Shown here piece after piece: positions 9,129 through 19,651 of a DNA stretch of 64,000 bases; position 1 is the first letter of the stretch, and each line of letters starts with the position of its first letter. Both the position numbers and the translations under genes were made by a program. The DNA comes from Trichomonas vaginalis G3 (Eukaryota > Parabasalia > Trichomonadida > Trichomonadidae), in contig NC_067205.1 in the NCBI RefSeq assembly GCF_026262505.1, forward strand, positions 11,656,001-11,720,000, in the 5' to 3' direction. The notes below the pieces were generated by a model that did not search any database, was not told the DNA's origin, and saw nothing but the letters and a program-made list of their open reading frames with translations.

Positions 9129-9494
9129 TTAATGAATATTCAACAATTGAAGAAGATCTGATGGATCTACAGTTGGATTAATTGTATTGTTCGATTGAAC
9201 TGGTGCGATCCTGTGGAGGTCTTTCTTTAATGGATTAATTTCACTGATATGTGGATAAATTACTTCCCAATTCTCTGTGTACCAGCATAATAATGCTGTC
9301 CTATTTCTTTTTGCTGATCGATCAAGAATTATCCCATTCTTCTTTGACATCAGGTTAGCAAATATCATCAACGCGTCAATTGGGGCCTTTCCATCGAACT
9401 GATGTTCTATTATTGATGTTACAGAATTAAATTTTGGAGAGTTTTGGATCATTCGGAGCTTGAATTCATCGTTTTCTATAGCTTGGTACTGCAT
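9129..9494 (-). CDS. Unrecognised 121-aa ORF
   Basis: An intact ORF with a genuine ATG (9494) and a TAA. The amino-acid composition is balanced, unlike random AT-rich translation. The segment SAKRNRTALLCWYTENWEVIYPHI (about residues 59-82) is basic and aromatic and looks like a compact helical DNA- or protein-binding motif. I do not recognise it. It could be a short complete protein or the surviving C-terminus of a longer one. There is no clear promoter and no gene close on either side. Confidence 0.4.
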   Translation of the reverse strand: MQYQAIENDEFKLRMIQNSPKFNSVTSIIEHQFDGKAPIDALMIFANLMSKKNGIILDRSAKRNRTALLCWYTENWEVIYPHISEINPLKKDLHRIAPVQSNNTINPTVDPSDLLQLLNIH

Positions 9495-10449
9495 AAGGTA
9501 TTCAAGTATCTAAATTCTTCTGGTATTAAATGGATCATATGGATAATTAAATATTGGGAAAATGAGAAATAAGTTATATTCAAAAAATTTGAATTATATA
9601 ATTGAAAACCGAATTCAATAATTTGATTGATAAATGCAGAATATCACACGTTCATAAACAATAAATAAATAATTGTGAGGAAGTTAGGAAGTTTTGAATA
9701 GTTGTAAGTAGGAAGTACATTCAAAAATTTTAAGGTTGAAAATGGAAAAATGCTAAGGAATTTATACAATAACATATTATAGAACAAGACTATAAAATTG
9801 ATTTTGATAATTTCAATTAATTAATAAGAAACCAAAAGACATTGAATTTCGATCAATAATTTAATAAGTGTACAAAAAATTAATCGGAAAAATAATGATG
9901 GACATAGCATCATATATCATACTGTATAAATTATTTTTTGATACGAATATTTAATTTTGCAAATTACCTCAGACTTTTCAGAGGATTGAGTTGCCACTCA
10001 ATCCTCTGAAATAGTCTGTGGTAATTTTTAGTCTCTACACTATTTCAATATAAGCTCCATTTTTAAACAGTTTTTAAAAATCGAGCATTGAAAAGTGTGA
10101 TGAGACTTAATTCTCAATTATTTTACAGACAGTGGTAAATCATTCGATAGGAAGCTAATATAAGGTGAAATTTTCTCAAATAATTTATAGCAAAAAAAAA
10201 GAAAAAAGTTAATTTGATAAATGAAATATATGAATTATTTTATGTGAATTGAAAATGACTGTAATTGATCACAAAAATTGAAATGAATTACAATAGACCA
10301 TTCAAAAAAATAATTTGAACCTCCTCTCAAAAGAACTATAAAAGTTAGATAAACATATATGAGAAAGAATTTAAAGCTTCACTTATTTCATTCCATTTTG
10401 ACAAATACATTTTAATATCTTTTAATTTATAAAAATTGATAAAATGTAA
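9495..10449. other. Intergenic region between the 121-aa ORF and tRNA-Asn
   Basis: AT-rich, with no ORF of interest. It contains one long hairpin (9961-10027), listed separately. Confidence 0.6.
9961..10027. repeat. Long near-perfect hairpin
   Basis: Two arms of about 31 bases pair around a 4-base loop (TGCC). The inner arm is AGAGGATTGAGT / ACTCAATCCTCT and the outer arm is AAATTACC / GGTAATTT. There is one extra base in the right arm and one or two mismatches. A degraded relative sits at 24927-24979. It may be a foldback element or a structured transcript. Confidence 0.8.
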
Positions 10450-10522
10450 TCCTCCCTAACTCAGTTGGTTAGAGTGTCAGACTGTTAATCTGGAAGTCGT
10501 GTGTTCGATCCACACGGGAGGA
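10450..10522 (+). tRNA. tRNA-Asn (GTT)
   Basis: A complete 73-base cloverleaf. The acceptor stem TCCTCCC/GGGAGGA and D stem ACTC/GAGT are intact. The anticodon arm TCAGA-CTGTTAA-TCTGG gives anticodon GTT. The T arm is GTGTG-TTCGATC-CACAC. A run of six T at 10525-10530 follows and is a likely RNA polymerase III terminator. No CCA is encoded and there is no intron, as expected for a nuclear eukaryotic tRNA. Confidence 0.97.
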
Positions 10523-10524
10523 GA

Positions 10525-10530
10525 TTTTTT
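10525..10530 (+). terminator. RNA polymerase III terminator of tRNA-Asn
   Basis: A run of six T beginning three bases after the tRNA 3' end. Confidence 0.75.
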
Positions 10531-11624
10531 CTTTTTCCATATCAATAAGAATTTTTACAACTTCTCAAAATTTTCAAATTTTTACTGCATTGAAGAGTGG
10601 TGTTCATTATTCCGTAAGATAAGAAATTTCGCCGCTCCTAAAAATATCAGTTTTCTGCTGCTTGTATAAGTGGAATTCTTTATTTTTTTTTGATGAGATT
10701 AGATTTTTTAATACATCTCAGTATTAAATAAATTGCTGCGTAGACAAGATAGCATTTTTAGTGTGGAGCTTGTTGATAGCATACGTGCTCATTAAAAATT
10801 GTATTTCGGAATTTCTTTCTGATAATATTTCAATTCGTGGCTATTGGTTTTCACATTATAATGCTAAGGTTTAATAAGCAAAATTGACACTGAAACACTA
10901 TTATTTCTGGTATTTAGTACTGAATTTCATCAATTTTGTCAAGCATTATTGAAATTTTGAAACCATAGAATATCACTTAATATCTTCTATCATTTAGAAA
11001 ATCTCCATAACTAAGATCCCGCATTAAATAAGTATAAATGATTTCATTGGAGATTGCTTTGTTCATTGAATTTACAGTAAATTTTGTTAAAAGGAGCAAC
11101 ATATAATGATCTTCGTGATAGCTATCTAAAGAGCAAATAAAACTGCCTTTCTAATTTACTTACCAGTTTTCTCTTTTTCAGCTTGCAGTGCTTTTCTCTG
11201 ATAGACTCTGAACCATTGTTTTGCTTGATTCTGCTCCTTGCATCTATCAAAAAAAGGTGAGATGCGCGAACAATTACCACTCTAATAAAATGAATTTCCC
11301 TTTCCATAAATGATATATTCATTGGATGATAAGAGTATCTATTCTTTATTTTTGGATTATTTTGAATGAATCAGTGCTATTGTTAGAGTTTCGCTTTCTT
11401 TATCATATCTGAGACTTTTTGAATTTGCAATTTCATTTACATTTCATATGTGGTTAACTCATACAGATTTAAATCAGCCATTTAGAAAAAAATAATAATA
11501 TTATATTTTTCTTCTGCTAAAATGACATCATTGAATGTAAAGATATACAAGATGAAAAATAAATAATTGGCACAACAAAATTTATTCATATTATTCAAAC
11601 AAATAACAAAAATAATAAATAAAA
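10531..11624. other. Intergenic region
   Basis: AT-rich and without a supportable gene. A 66-codon frame at 11122-11322 has no family features and is probably chance. Confidence 0.5.
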
Positions 11625-14600
11625 TTAAGTTGGAGGAGGTGGAGGGGGCACAAGAATAGAGGAAACAGAATCAGATATTGCAGGATTAGCTGCGTAACCA
11701 ACCTGTTCAACTCTTTCTTTCCAAGTCTGAAGATTTTCGTTGACATTCTTCAAAGCATCATCCAAACCGTCCAAAATCTGTGCAGCCTTGTTTGCAAATG
11801 GCAGACAAACATTTGTGTAGAATCCAATCTGTGATTTTGACTTATCCAAGTGTTCTCTGTCGTTCAATGGCGAAGTATACTCCATTCCAGCCGCTTTCTC
11901 CAAATCTCCCTGTCTAAAGAACTCCTCACATAACACAGCAGTCCATCGATCAGCCAATTCGAACTTCCTGAAGATAGTTGAGATATCTGATAATTTAATT
12001 ATCATTTGGAGGATTGTTTGGCGATCATTCTGCCTCCAATCACGTTTCTCATTAATTATCTTATCGAGTTCCTGCAAAAATTCAAAGTGTTTGGCCATAT
12101 CTGTTATTAATATCAAATTAATAATCAAATTCCACATTTTCTGGGTATCAGAGATATTCAATGACTTGAGAAGGTTACAGTCCTCTCTCGTCATGATCGA
12201 AATACAGACAGAACAGTGGTGTGTCTCTAAAACACTTTGATTTTTGTACAAAATGCCAAGAGGTGTCTGCGCTTTCTCATTATATGAGTTGCTGAAGCCA
12301 TCATGGTTTATATCATGGCAGAGGCAGCTGATAATCAGTCCCAAAATTTCAAATTTCGAAATTTCGGATTCTAATTTCGACTTTTTCAGCAAATAAACAG
12401 CGAATTGCATGACATCAACAGCATGTAGGAAGTTGTGGTAAGGTACTGGGTTGTATCCTTCTCTTACTGCATGTAAAAATCTAAACAAAGTCTCAGAATT
12501 TATATGAAATTCTTGGAAAAGATTGAATTCCATAAAAACTTCAAAAACAACTTTGAATAGACCATAACCGTCGAAACATACGGGCGTGAAGTCAATTGAA
12601 TAAATCATTTTCCTTTCTTCTTCGATTAATTTAAGTTTTTGAGGGATAAGTTGCTGGAATCGCTCGCTTTGGGATAGCCAGCTCTGCAGTTCGACTTCTG
12701 CACCTCCTTTCATCGCAATCTTCTTCAAAATGGAACGCTCAAGAGATATTGACAAAAATACGGAGTAACTTTCAAGTAATCGAAGATCATCGTAGTTAAA
12801 TTGTGGATTTGACTTCTTCCATTGCATTAAAACAGCTCCAAGAACAATTCTGTCGCTACTTATGATTGGACATACCATCATTGACTTTTCTGCTTTGTCG
12901 CTGTCGTTGTCAATGATTGATTGCTTCTCGGTAACACTTTTCTCGACGAGTTCTTTCCTGTGGATGTCGTCTTGTGTCAAATCTGATTGTCCGGGCTGTT
13001 TTCCACGGATAAGACGCATTAATGCTGCTCTCTTTGCATTTAATGAGTTGGCTTCTGCACCCCCGTCTTCTTCTTTCTTTAATTTTTCGAAATATTCCAT
13101 ACGAGATTGCATATCTTCGTCCATAACTGTTGGTTTGTCCGAAATTCCGTTGTCCTCGACAATGTATATTGCTCCTGTGACAGCACCAACAACCTGACGT
13201 GTATTCTTCAAGATATCTTCCAACATTCTCTTTAATGCGCTTGTTTGAGTTAAAGTTTGAGACATATCCATGAATGTTCTCATCTGTAAACTCAAATCTA
13301 ATGATGCTTTGTACAATTGAGCATTGTCAAGAGAAATGCCAGTAAAGACATTGAAAATTTGAATGAGTTTTACATCTTCCTCTGAAAAATAACCGTCGAT
13401 TTTGTTGATCATCTCTGTCACACCTCTTACTATACCTTTGTTATCGAAAATCGGTACGCAGAGAACGGTAACTGTTCTGTAACCTGTTTTCAAGTCAGTC
13501 GCCCTGTTGAATCTTGGATCTTCATAAGCATCTTTGATATTTAAAACTTCTCCTGTTGTTGCAGTATATCCTACGATTCCTGACTTGATAGGGACCTCAA
13601 TAGCGTTCTTAAGGCCACCGCTATAAGTCGTAATTAGTTTATCTCTCGTATCATTTACCAAAAATAAAGAACATCTGCTCGCCATTACTAATTCGCAAGC
13701 TCTTGCCATGATTTTCGGTATAAGGTCATCGATTTTGAGCTCTCCACTGAGTATTTCTGCTACTTCGAGTAAAGATCTCAAACTTGTTTGTTGTTTCATG
13801 CTTTCATCGAGGCTCTGGTAGTTCTTTTCTACATTTAATGCACTGTTGAGTGAAGATATGATGTAAGGAATGATTCTTGATAGTATTTTTTCGTCATTTT
13901 CTGTGAAAAAACTTGGTAATCTTTTTCCTCTGAGGACAACAGCGTAAACAATTGGTCTGTCTTGGTCTCTTATCGGTATCGTAAGTACAGAAAAGTCTCC
14001 ATTTATATCTGCTTTTGCTACATATGAAGAATGTATCTTTGCAAGAAGACAGGAGACAGGAACTTGCCTTCTTAGTGCATATCCTGCTATTCCTGCTTCA
14101 GCTAGTGGTATAATTATGGGCTGATCTGATGTAGAAGTGTATTTATAAATTATATTTGTTTGTGTATTGTAACTCCAGACTTCTGCTTCATGGCAGTTGA
14201 ATAACTTAGTTAGCTTTTCACTTGTCTGCTCGATAAACTGCTTTAATCTGCATGTTTCGACCAATTCCGCTATAAAATTATCGTCAATTACGGGCTGGAA
14301 GAGCCAAGGGGCGTATTTCTTACATTTCTCTTGGAAATACTTTACAAATGATTCTTCTTGCGCGTTAAATATAGGTGAATTCTTTGATCTGACCACTTGA
14401 ATGACGGCTTTTACATTTCCGCTAACACCGAACAACGGAAATGATAAGACATGAGAGTCTAGAGGTATCTGAGCAGATTCGTAGTTCGGAGAATAGCTTT
14501 CATGCATTGATGCACAGGCACAATTTACAATTTCACGGGTAAACTGAGTGAAACCAACTAATCCTGTACCATGGGGTACTCCATTTGTCGTTGTTGGACA

Positions 14601-15152
14601 GTAAAGGATCTTAACAGCTGGAATATCGTGATAAAAATATACTCCATCGGCAAGGAAATAGATTTGGAGTGTAGATTCAACGAGTTTGTGTAATGCTGTT
14701 GTAGCTGAGTTAGAAGCAATCTTATCAAATGTATCTTCCATCTTTAAATGTAAAAGGAATTGTTCGTTATTTTTAGGAGTTTCAATTTTTTCATGTTCGA
14801 ATGGAGTAAACGGGTCTGGTGCAGGTCGTTTTGGCGAACGTGGTGTAACCATCTGGCTACTTGATCGTACTGAGGCTAATGCAAAAGTTGGTGTTTCTTT
14901 TATTGCAGGACCTTTGATTTTATCGATCTTTTCTTGTCTCTTTTTTGATAGCTTACGTGATAAATATGGAGCAAACTGATCAATTGGCTTAGGTGGAGGA
15001 TTTGAATCAGGATATAAACTTTGCATAGTGTGTGATTCAGTAATCATTACTGGAGACACATTCTGCAGGGTTATCAAATCTTTAACATATGATTTCTTTG
15101 TCGTCGGAGATGTCCCTTCTCCTAGTCTCTTGATAACTTTCACCGACGACAT
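11625..15152 (-). CDS. Multi-GAF 3',5'-cyclic nucleotide phosphodiesterase
   Basis: A 1175-aa protein that hydrolyses cyclic AMP and/or GMP under control of N-terminal sensor domains. I start at the ATG at 15152 (MSSVKV), because the frame upstream holds only a TTG. Residues 1-130 are Ser/Pro/Lys-rich. Four GAF-like domains follow, at roughly 140-290, 300-445, 455-615 and 625-825. The third is the most canonical, with NK...F.EED near 582. The class I PDE catalytic domain spans about 870-1130. It has HNFLHAVD near 904, the metal-binding signature HDINHDGFSN near 945, KLSD near 1052 and the nucleotide-gripping SQIGFY near 1107. All key residues appear present. The C-terminus is a short polyproline tail. 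Four GAFs exceed the two in mammalian PDE2/5/6/10/11. Which nucleotide the GAFs bind cannot be read from the sequence. Confidence 0.93.
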   Translation of the reverse strand: MSSVKVIKRLGEGTSPTTKKSYVKDLITLQNVSPVMITESHTMQSLYPDSNPPPKPIDQFAPYLSRKLSKKRQEKIDKIKGPAIKETPTFALASVRSSSQMVTPRSPKRPAPDPFTPFEHEKIETPKNNEQFLLHLKMEDTFDKIASNSATTALHKLVESTLQIYFLADGVYFYHDIPAVKILYCPTTTNGVPHGTGLVGFTQFTREIVNCACASMHESYSPNYESAQIPLDSHVLSFPLFGVSGNVKAVIQVVRSKNSPIFNAQEESFVKYFQEKCKKYAPWLFQPVIDDNFIAELVETCRLKQFIEQTSEKLTKLFNCHEAEVWSYNTQTNIIYKYTSTSDQPIIIPLAEAGIAGYALRRQVPVSCLLAKIHSSYVAKADINGDFSVLTIPIRDQDRPIVYAVVLRGKRLPSFFTENDEKILSRIIPYIISSLNSALNVEKNYQSLDESMKQQTSLRSLLEVAEILSGELKIDDLIPKIMARACELVMASRCSLFLVNDTRDKLITTYSGGLKNAIEVPIKSGIVGYTATTGEVLNIKDAYEDPRFNRATDLKTGYRTVTVLCVPIFDNKGIVRGVTEMINKIDGYFSEEDVKLIQIFNVFTGISLDNAQLYKASLDLSLQMRTFMDMSQTLTQTSALKRMLEDILKNTRQVVGAVTGAIYIVEDNGISDKPTVMDEDMQSRMEYFEKLKKEEDGGAEANSLNAKRAALMRLIRGKQPGQSDLTQDDIHRKELVEKSVTEKQSIIDNDSDKAEKSMMVCPIISSDRIVLGAVLMQWKKSNPQFNYDDLRLLESYSVFLSISLERSILKKIAMKGGAEVELQSWLSQSERFQQLIPQKLKLIEEERKMIYSIDFTPVCFDGYGLFKVVFEVFMEFNLFQEFHINSETLFRFLHAVREGYNPVPYHNFLHAVDVMQFAVYLLKKSKLESEISKFEILGLIISCLCHDINHDGFSNSYNEKAQTPLGILYKNQSVLETHHCSVCISIMTREDCNLLKSLNISDTQKMWNLIINLILITDMAKHFEFLQELDKIINEKRDWRQNDRQTILQMIIKLSDISTIFRKFELADRWTAVLCEEFFRQGDLEKAAGMEYTSPLNDREHLDKSKSQIGFYTNVCLPFANKAAQILDGLDDALKNVNENLQTWKERVEQVGYAANPAISDSVSSILVPPPPPPT

Positions 15153-15623
15153 TGAAAGCAAAAATTTTGAATTGTTTTGTAACCATTAGAAATTTTCAAT
15201 TTTAAATTAATGCATAATTATATATTATAAACATATATTATCTCTTCAGAAATTAATATAAATTATTCAAATATTTCATTGTCATTTATCAAACTTTTTG
15301 TAAAATTATATTCGTCCGTTTGAACCGAAACTTTGAATAACTTGTTATATTAATTATTTCCAACAATAAATACGATTTTGGCAGAAAATTAATCGTGCTA
15401 TTATCAATAATATATATTCCATTTTGGAAAGGTTTGGTATAGAAACACACTTAAGGTGTTTTAATTTTTTTTGAAAGCTTTACAAAATTTATATTAAATT
15501 CTTTCAAGATTTTCAATTTTTGTAACTTTTCATATTCTCTAAATATCAAAATTTGACCATGACATTGAAAAAGTATACTTTTTCTCAATTTCAAAAAGTG
15601 ATGGATATTTTATTCTCTTTCTC
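15153..15623. other. Divergent intergenic region between the PDE and ankyrin genes
   Basis: A 471-bp AT-rich spacer between head-to-head genes, presumably holding both promoters. Both genes have a TCA just upstream of or touching the ATG (TTTCAATG for the PDE, TTCTCATGG for the ankyrin gene), in line with the TCA-type initiator known in trichomonads. Confidence 0.4.
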
Positions 15624-18128
15624 ATGGAGGAAGCCAAATTTAATATTGAAGAAATTTCTGAACGCACTTTTGGATATGCTGAATCAATAGCTGCATTGTT
15701 TAGGTTAGCAACATTTAACGACCAAGAAATCGACGAAATATACAAGAATTTATCAAATTTTTTGATCGGAAACAAATACAAGGAACCCGGTGAAGTTAAA
15801 GGTATGATTTTTAATGCCCTTAGATACAATAACAGGTTCATGGAATCATACCTCAAAATATTTCGAAAATTATATCAGGAATATTTTCCAGATATTGACA
15901 TAGAACCGGAATTAAATAGCATAAGAGATAATTTATTAGTGTTTCATGAAATTGACCCATTCTACAAAGCAATCTTTAATGATGACGTCAAAAGTTTAAT
16001 TGATCTTCTCCATCAAAGCAGTTTTATCACTTGCGATAATAAACGAATCCAAAATAATCCATATTTTCCAAGTACAGATGTATCTTTACCTGAATTATGT
16101 TGCTATTATGGAGCAAAAAAATGTTTTAATAATTTATTTCATGAAACTTTTTACAAAAACAGAATAAATCAATACTGGCTACATATAGCTATTATAGGAA
16201 GAAATCCAGACATCCTACAAGAATGCTTGACAGCAGTAACTCCAGATGAAAGTTGTATGGAAATTGCAATTGCTACATACAACGTTGATTTCATTACAAC
16301 ACTTTTCTATACATGTGGATTTGAAATCGATCCAATTCTCTGCGCTAAATACCAAAATCTTTCGGCATTATTAGTTCTGTTGAATGAAACGAAACTGATT
16401 TCCCAAATTTTTACATATTCACCAAGTTTCAATTTCCTACCTTTCTGTAAATTATTATTAGAACAATATGGTGTTGATATAAATACAACTAATGTTGATG
16501 GTGACACTGCTCTTCATTATGCCGTTGAGTATAATAATTTTGAAATTGCAGAATTCCTTATTTCTTGGGGAATGAAAATCAATGTCCAAAATAATAAAGG
16601 AATTTCTCCTCTTTTCTTGGCAGTTAAGAACAAAAATTTGGAAATGACAAAATTCCTTATTGACCATGGCGCTGATTTAAATGCTCAAACCAAAAAAGGC
16701 AAAGGTTTATCTGCGCTTCATCTATGTGCAAAAGAAAATCTTCCTCAATTTGCTGAACTCCTTATTTCAAAGGGCGCAGACATTAATTTAATTAATGAAA
16801 TTGGAGAACCTAAGTGGAATAATGAGAAAGTGTTCGAATTTAAAGGTTATACAGCTCTTCATTATGCAGTTAACAATATAACTTCTTATGAGACAGCACA
16901 AGTTCTTGTTGCCCATCGTGCAAATTTGAATATAAAAGATAATGAAGGAAACACACCTCTTCATCTTATTCAAGTTGGCGAACCTAAAATAGCTGAACTT
17001 CTTATATTGAACGGAGCTGATGTCAACGCAAAAAACTTGAAAAATCAAACGCCTCTTCAGATTTTTGCCACTTTGGAATGTATAGAAGACAAAGTTGTCG
17101 AACTACTTATTTCCCATGGTGCAGCGTTGGACATAAAGGATAATAATAATTTAACTCCTCTGCAGTTAAATATTATAAAATCTCGCTTTTCAGGAATAGC
17201 TGATATACTTATTTCTCATGGAGCAGATATTAATGTTACGAATGAAGAAGGATTACCAATTTTACATCTTGCTGTAAAATACAATAAATATCACATTGTT
17301 GAATTTCTTTTAAGAAATGGTGTAGATGTCGATTCGAAAGCTCTAGATGGAAGAACAGCACTTCATATTGCTGCAGACAGTAATTATTTAAGAATTGCTA
17401 AATTACTTATCATCAATGGAGCAGATGTCAACGCAAAGCATGGTTTGTTTGAAAAGACACCACTTCATTATGCTGCTGAAAATAATTATTATGAAAGCGT
17501 GGCTGAACTCCTTATGGCTCATGGTGCAAATGACAATGCATTGGAAATAACTGATGATACGTTTTTAAGAGTAGCAGGTAAGAAAAACGTAATTCTTTTC
17601 AGATATCTTGAAAATTATTATGATTGGAATACTTATAACTTATTATGCTCCGAGAATAGTGGTGAAAAAATGATTGATCTTCTAATATCAAATAATGCGG
17701 ATATTTACCCAGAATTTTATAATATAATACCTCCTATGGACATCGAAGCAGATAAGAATCTTTTCGAAACCATCGAATATATAATTTCAAGTATTGATGC
17801 GATCAACATTCCAGTTCATGAAAAACTGTATAATGACATTAGAAACATTAAAAATATCAATCTTGAACCAGTCAAGCAAAAAAGTAGATTTGGGCAAGGA
17901 AGTAATTCTCAGGGTTCCTCTCAAGGAAATGATAGGAAAGATGATGACAATGATAAGTGTTGTCCACAAGATAAAACCGAAAAAACAACAAAATGCGATG
18001 ATGAGTGTTGTACACAAGAAAAAACTGAAGAAACAACAAAATGTGAAGACAAAGAAAACACGCAAGAGAATCACAATGAAAATACAAAACCAAGCAGAGG
18101 ACTTGGAGAAAATTTCTCAAGAATATGA
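15624..18128 (+). CDS. Ankyrin-repeat protein with trichomonad-type N-terminal domain and Cys-rich tail
   Basis: An 834-aa protein. Residues 1 to about 290 form a helical region ending in the SLPELCCYYGAKKCF-type segment seen at the N-terminus of the large trichomonad ankyrin family (DUF3447-like). About ten ankyrin repeats follow from 291 to about 645, most with the TALH(Y/L/I)A...A(E/K)LLI..GADIN pattern. Residues 646-760 are degenerate helical sequence. The tail from about 765 is low-complexity and charged, with two tandem copies of a 16-residue Cys-containing unit (CC.Q.KTE.TTKC.D). Such proteins are scaffolds, and the partner is unknown. No signal peptide or membrane segment is seen, so it is probably cytosolic. 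It is intronless and intact. Confidence 0.9.
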   Translation: MEEAKFNIEEISERTFGYAESIAALFRLATFNDQEIDEIYKNLSNFLIGNKYKEPGEVKGMIFNALRYNNRFMESYLKIFRKLYQEYFPDIDIEPELNSIRDNLLVFHEIDPFYKAIFNDDVKSLIDLLHQSSFITCDNKRIQNNPYFPSTDVSLPELCCYYGAKKCFNNLFHETFYKNRINQYWLHIAIIGRNPDILQECLTAVTPDESCMEIAIATYNVDFITTLFYTCGFEIDPILCAKYQNLSALLVLLNETKLISQIFTYSPSFNFLPFCKLLLEQYGVDINTTNVDGDTALHYAVEYNNFEIAEFLISWGMKINVQNNKGISPLFLAVKNKNLEMTKFLIDHGADLNAQTKKGKGLSALHLCAKENLPQFAELLISKGADINLINEIGEPKWNNEKVFEFKGYTALHYAVNNITSYETAQVLVAHRANLNIKDNEGNTPLHLIQVGEPKIAELLILNGADVNAKNLKNQTPLQIFATLECIEDKVVELLISHGAALDIKDNNNLTPLQLNIIKSRFSGIADILISHGADINVTNEEGLPILHLAVKYNKYHIVEFLLRNGVDVDSKALDGRTALHIAADSNYLRIAKLLIINGADVNAKHGLFEKTPLHYAAENNYYESVAELLMAHGANDNALEITDDTFLRVAGKKNVILFRYLENYYDWNTYNLLCSENSGEKMIDLLISNNADIYPEFYNIIPPMDIEADKNLFETIEYIISSIDAINIPVHEKLYNDIRNIKNINLEPVKQKSRFGQGSNSQGSSQGNDRKDDDNDKCCPQDKTEKTTKCDDECCTQEKTEETTKCEDKENTQENHNENTKPSRGLGENFSRI

Positions 18129-18478
18129 TAATTATTATATTTTAAAAGAAGATATATTTATTTTTAATATAAGAAACCAGCTTATTATCAATTATATTTG
18201 AGAATATATAATTCATTGATAAGTGCTTTCAAAAATCAAATTAACTAAAAAAACTTCAAACCATAAGGTTTATTCATGCAAACTGTTGCAAACACGCCAA
18301 TTTGTATGTGTTTCTCTTATCAGCTGATAAACTTGATAGTTTGATAATTTTTTTTTCTCTGACGAATTGAATTTTTTATTTACATTTGTTCAGAAAAATT
18401 TGTAATTTATAAAAATCATAAAGGCTCATGGTGTACTATTATTTTTAATTTTTAATTTATAAAAAAGTGCTATTCAAA
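18129..18478. other. Intergenic region upstream of the Rab gene
   Basis: A 350-bp AT-rich spacer. Only a short initiator-like TATTCAAAATG at the Rab start stands out. Confidence 0.4.
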
Positions 18479-19072
18479 ATGATTGGAAATTCCAGAACTC
18501 AACCCGAGCCAAAAGTTGTCTTAGTCGGCGATTCTGGTGTTGGAAAGACCGCAATTATACAAAATTTTATCACTGGCATACTTGGCGAGCAAACAGAGCC
18601 AACAGTTATCGCTACATCATTTAAAACAGAAATAGAACTCGAAGATGGGGTTAAAGAGGAAATCTCAATTTGGGACACAGCAGGACAAGAAAGGTTTCAG
18701 AGCTTAATTCCTTTATATCTTAGAAATGCCAGAGGTTTAATACTTGTCGCAGATATCACAGCAAAAAATAACATTCAAACACTTGATACAATATATATGT
18801 CACTAAATGACCTAGATCCAACATGCATTTGCATTTTAGCCGCAAATAAAATAGATCTCGACCTAAAAAAAGACATTTCAGACCTTGAAAAATGGGCGAC
18901 TGATCATCATTTTTCTTTTACAACAGTTTCAGCTAAAACAGGTTCTGGAATTCGTGAACTTTTCATAAAAATTACAAAATTAATGCGCGAAGCAACTCCA
19001 GAACAGCATTACTTTAATTCCAAAACTACTTTGAGAGAAGATCCAAATAAGAAAAATATTCCTTGTTGCTGA
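18479..19072 (+). CDS. Rab-family small GTPase
   Basis: A 197-aa GTPase controlling vesicle identity and transport. I use the ATG at 18479 (MIGNSRTQ), because the frame's earlier start at 18467 is GTG. Every G motif is visible: P-loop GDSGVGKT (17-24), switch I threonine in TEPTVIATSF, switch II WDTAGQERFQSLIPLY, NKID for guanine recognition and SAK near the end. The C-terminus is a double cysteine, the site of geranylgeranylation, so the protein should cycle on membranes. The switch regions are Rab-like rather than Ras- or Rho-like. I cannot assign a subfamily, although a Rab5/Rab21-like relation is possible. It is an expected member of the large trichomonad Rab set, with no obvious functional link to its neighbours. 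Confidence 0.95.
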   Translation: MIGNSRTQPEPKVVLVGDSGVGKTAIIQNFITGILGEQTEPTVIATSFKTEIELEDGVKEEISIWDTAGQERFQSLIPLYLRNARGLILVADITAKNNIQTLDTIYMSLNDLDPTCICILAANKIDLDLKKDISDLEKWATDHHFSFTTVSAKTGSGIRELFIKITKLMREATPEQHYFNSKTTLREDPNKKNIPCC

Positions 19073-19651
19073 TTTTTTGGAATTTTATTCTTTTATTTTT
19101 TGTTTATTATTTATTTTTGTTGTTGATTATTGACAGATGTTAATATATTGTAAATATTAGAGTTTTTTAAAGAGTTACCTTTTTAACCGCGTGGATATAT
19201 ATCAAAATATTTTTTTTACTCGTTCCGATGATAAGGAGTCTTAAATTCTAAGAACTATCCTAATGTTCAGAAGTAATCTCTTATATTTTTCATTTCTGCC
19301 AGAAATAAAAATAAGGAATAGAAGATAATGCTATTAATTTTTGATAAAATTAGCATTGATCATTATATTAAGATATTGTATCTTCTTAATGCTTAATTTA
19401 TCATGCATTGCAGACACTGGCTGGCAATTTTATTGGTGCTTTGCATTCCATTATTTCCAGCTCCCAATAGCAGCTGTTTTAGTTTACCTGAATATCATCT
19501 TCAAGCAAAGAGAACATAAGAAAAAGGTTAATTATTATATTATTATTTTTTTCAAAATGTCCTAATACAATGGAGAATGATTCTAATTTTGCAAAATTAA
19601 TATAGAATAAACAAAAAACGAATAATATTTACATTTAAAAATAAATAAAAG
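19073..19651. other. Convergent intergenic region between the Rab gene and the Glu-rich gene
   Basis: AT-rich 3' flanks of two convergent genes. It contains one short hydrophobic frame (19389-19565), listed as a doubtful relic. Confidence 0.4.
19389..19565 (+). pseudogene. Doubtful membrane-protein relic
   Basis: A frame with an ATG near 19389 contains TGWQFYWCFAFHYFQLPIA followed by more hydrophobic residues and then a basic KQREHKKK. This is the pattern of a membrane helix with a cytosolic positive flank, and it is encoded by DNA less AT-rich than its surroundings. There is no recognisable family and no continuation. It may be a fragment of a transporter gene or chance. Confidence 0.2.

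Noticed and set aside
11122-11322. 66-codon minus-strand ORF
   Set aside because: No recognisable feature and no conserved context. Its length is expected by chance here.
12862-14979. Plus-strand ORFs inside the phosphodiesterase gene
   Set aside because: They lie antisense to clearly conserved domains and have no features of their own.
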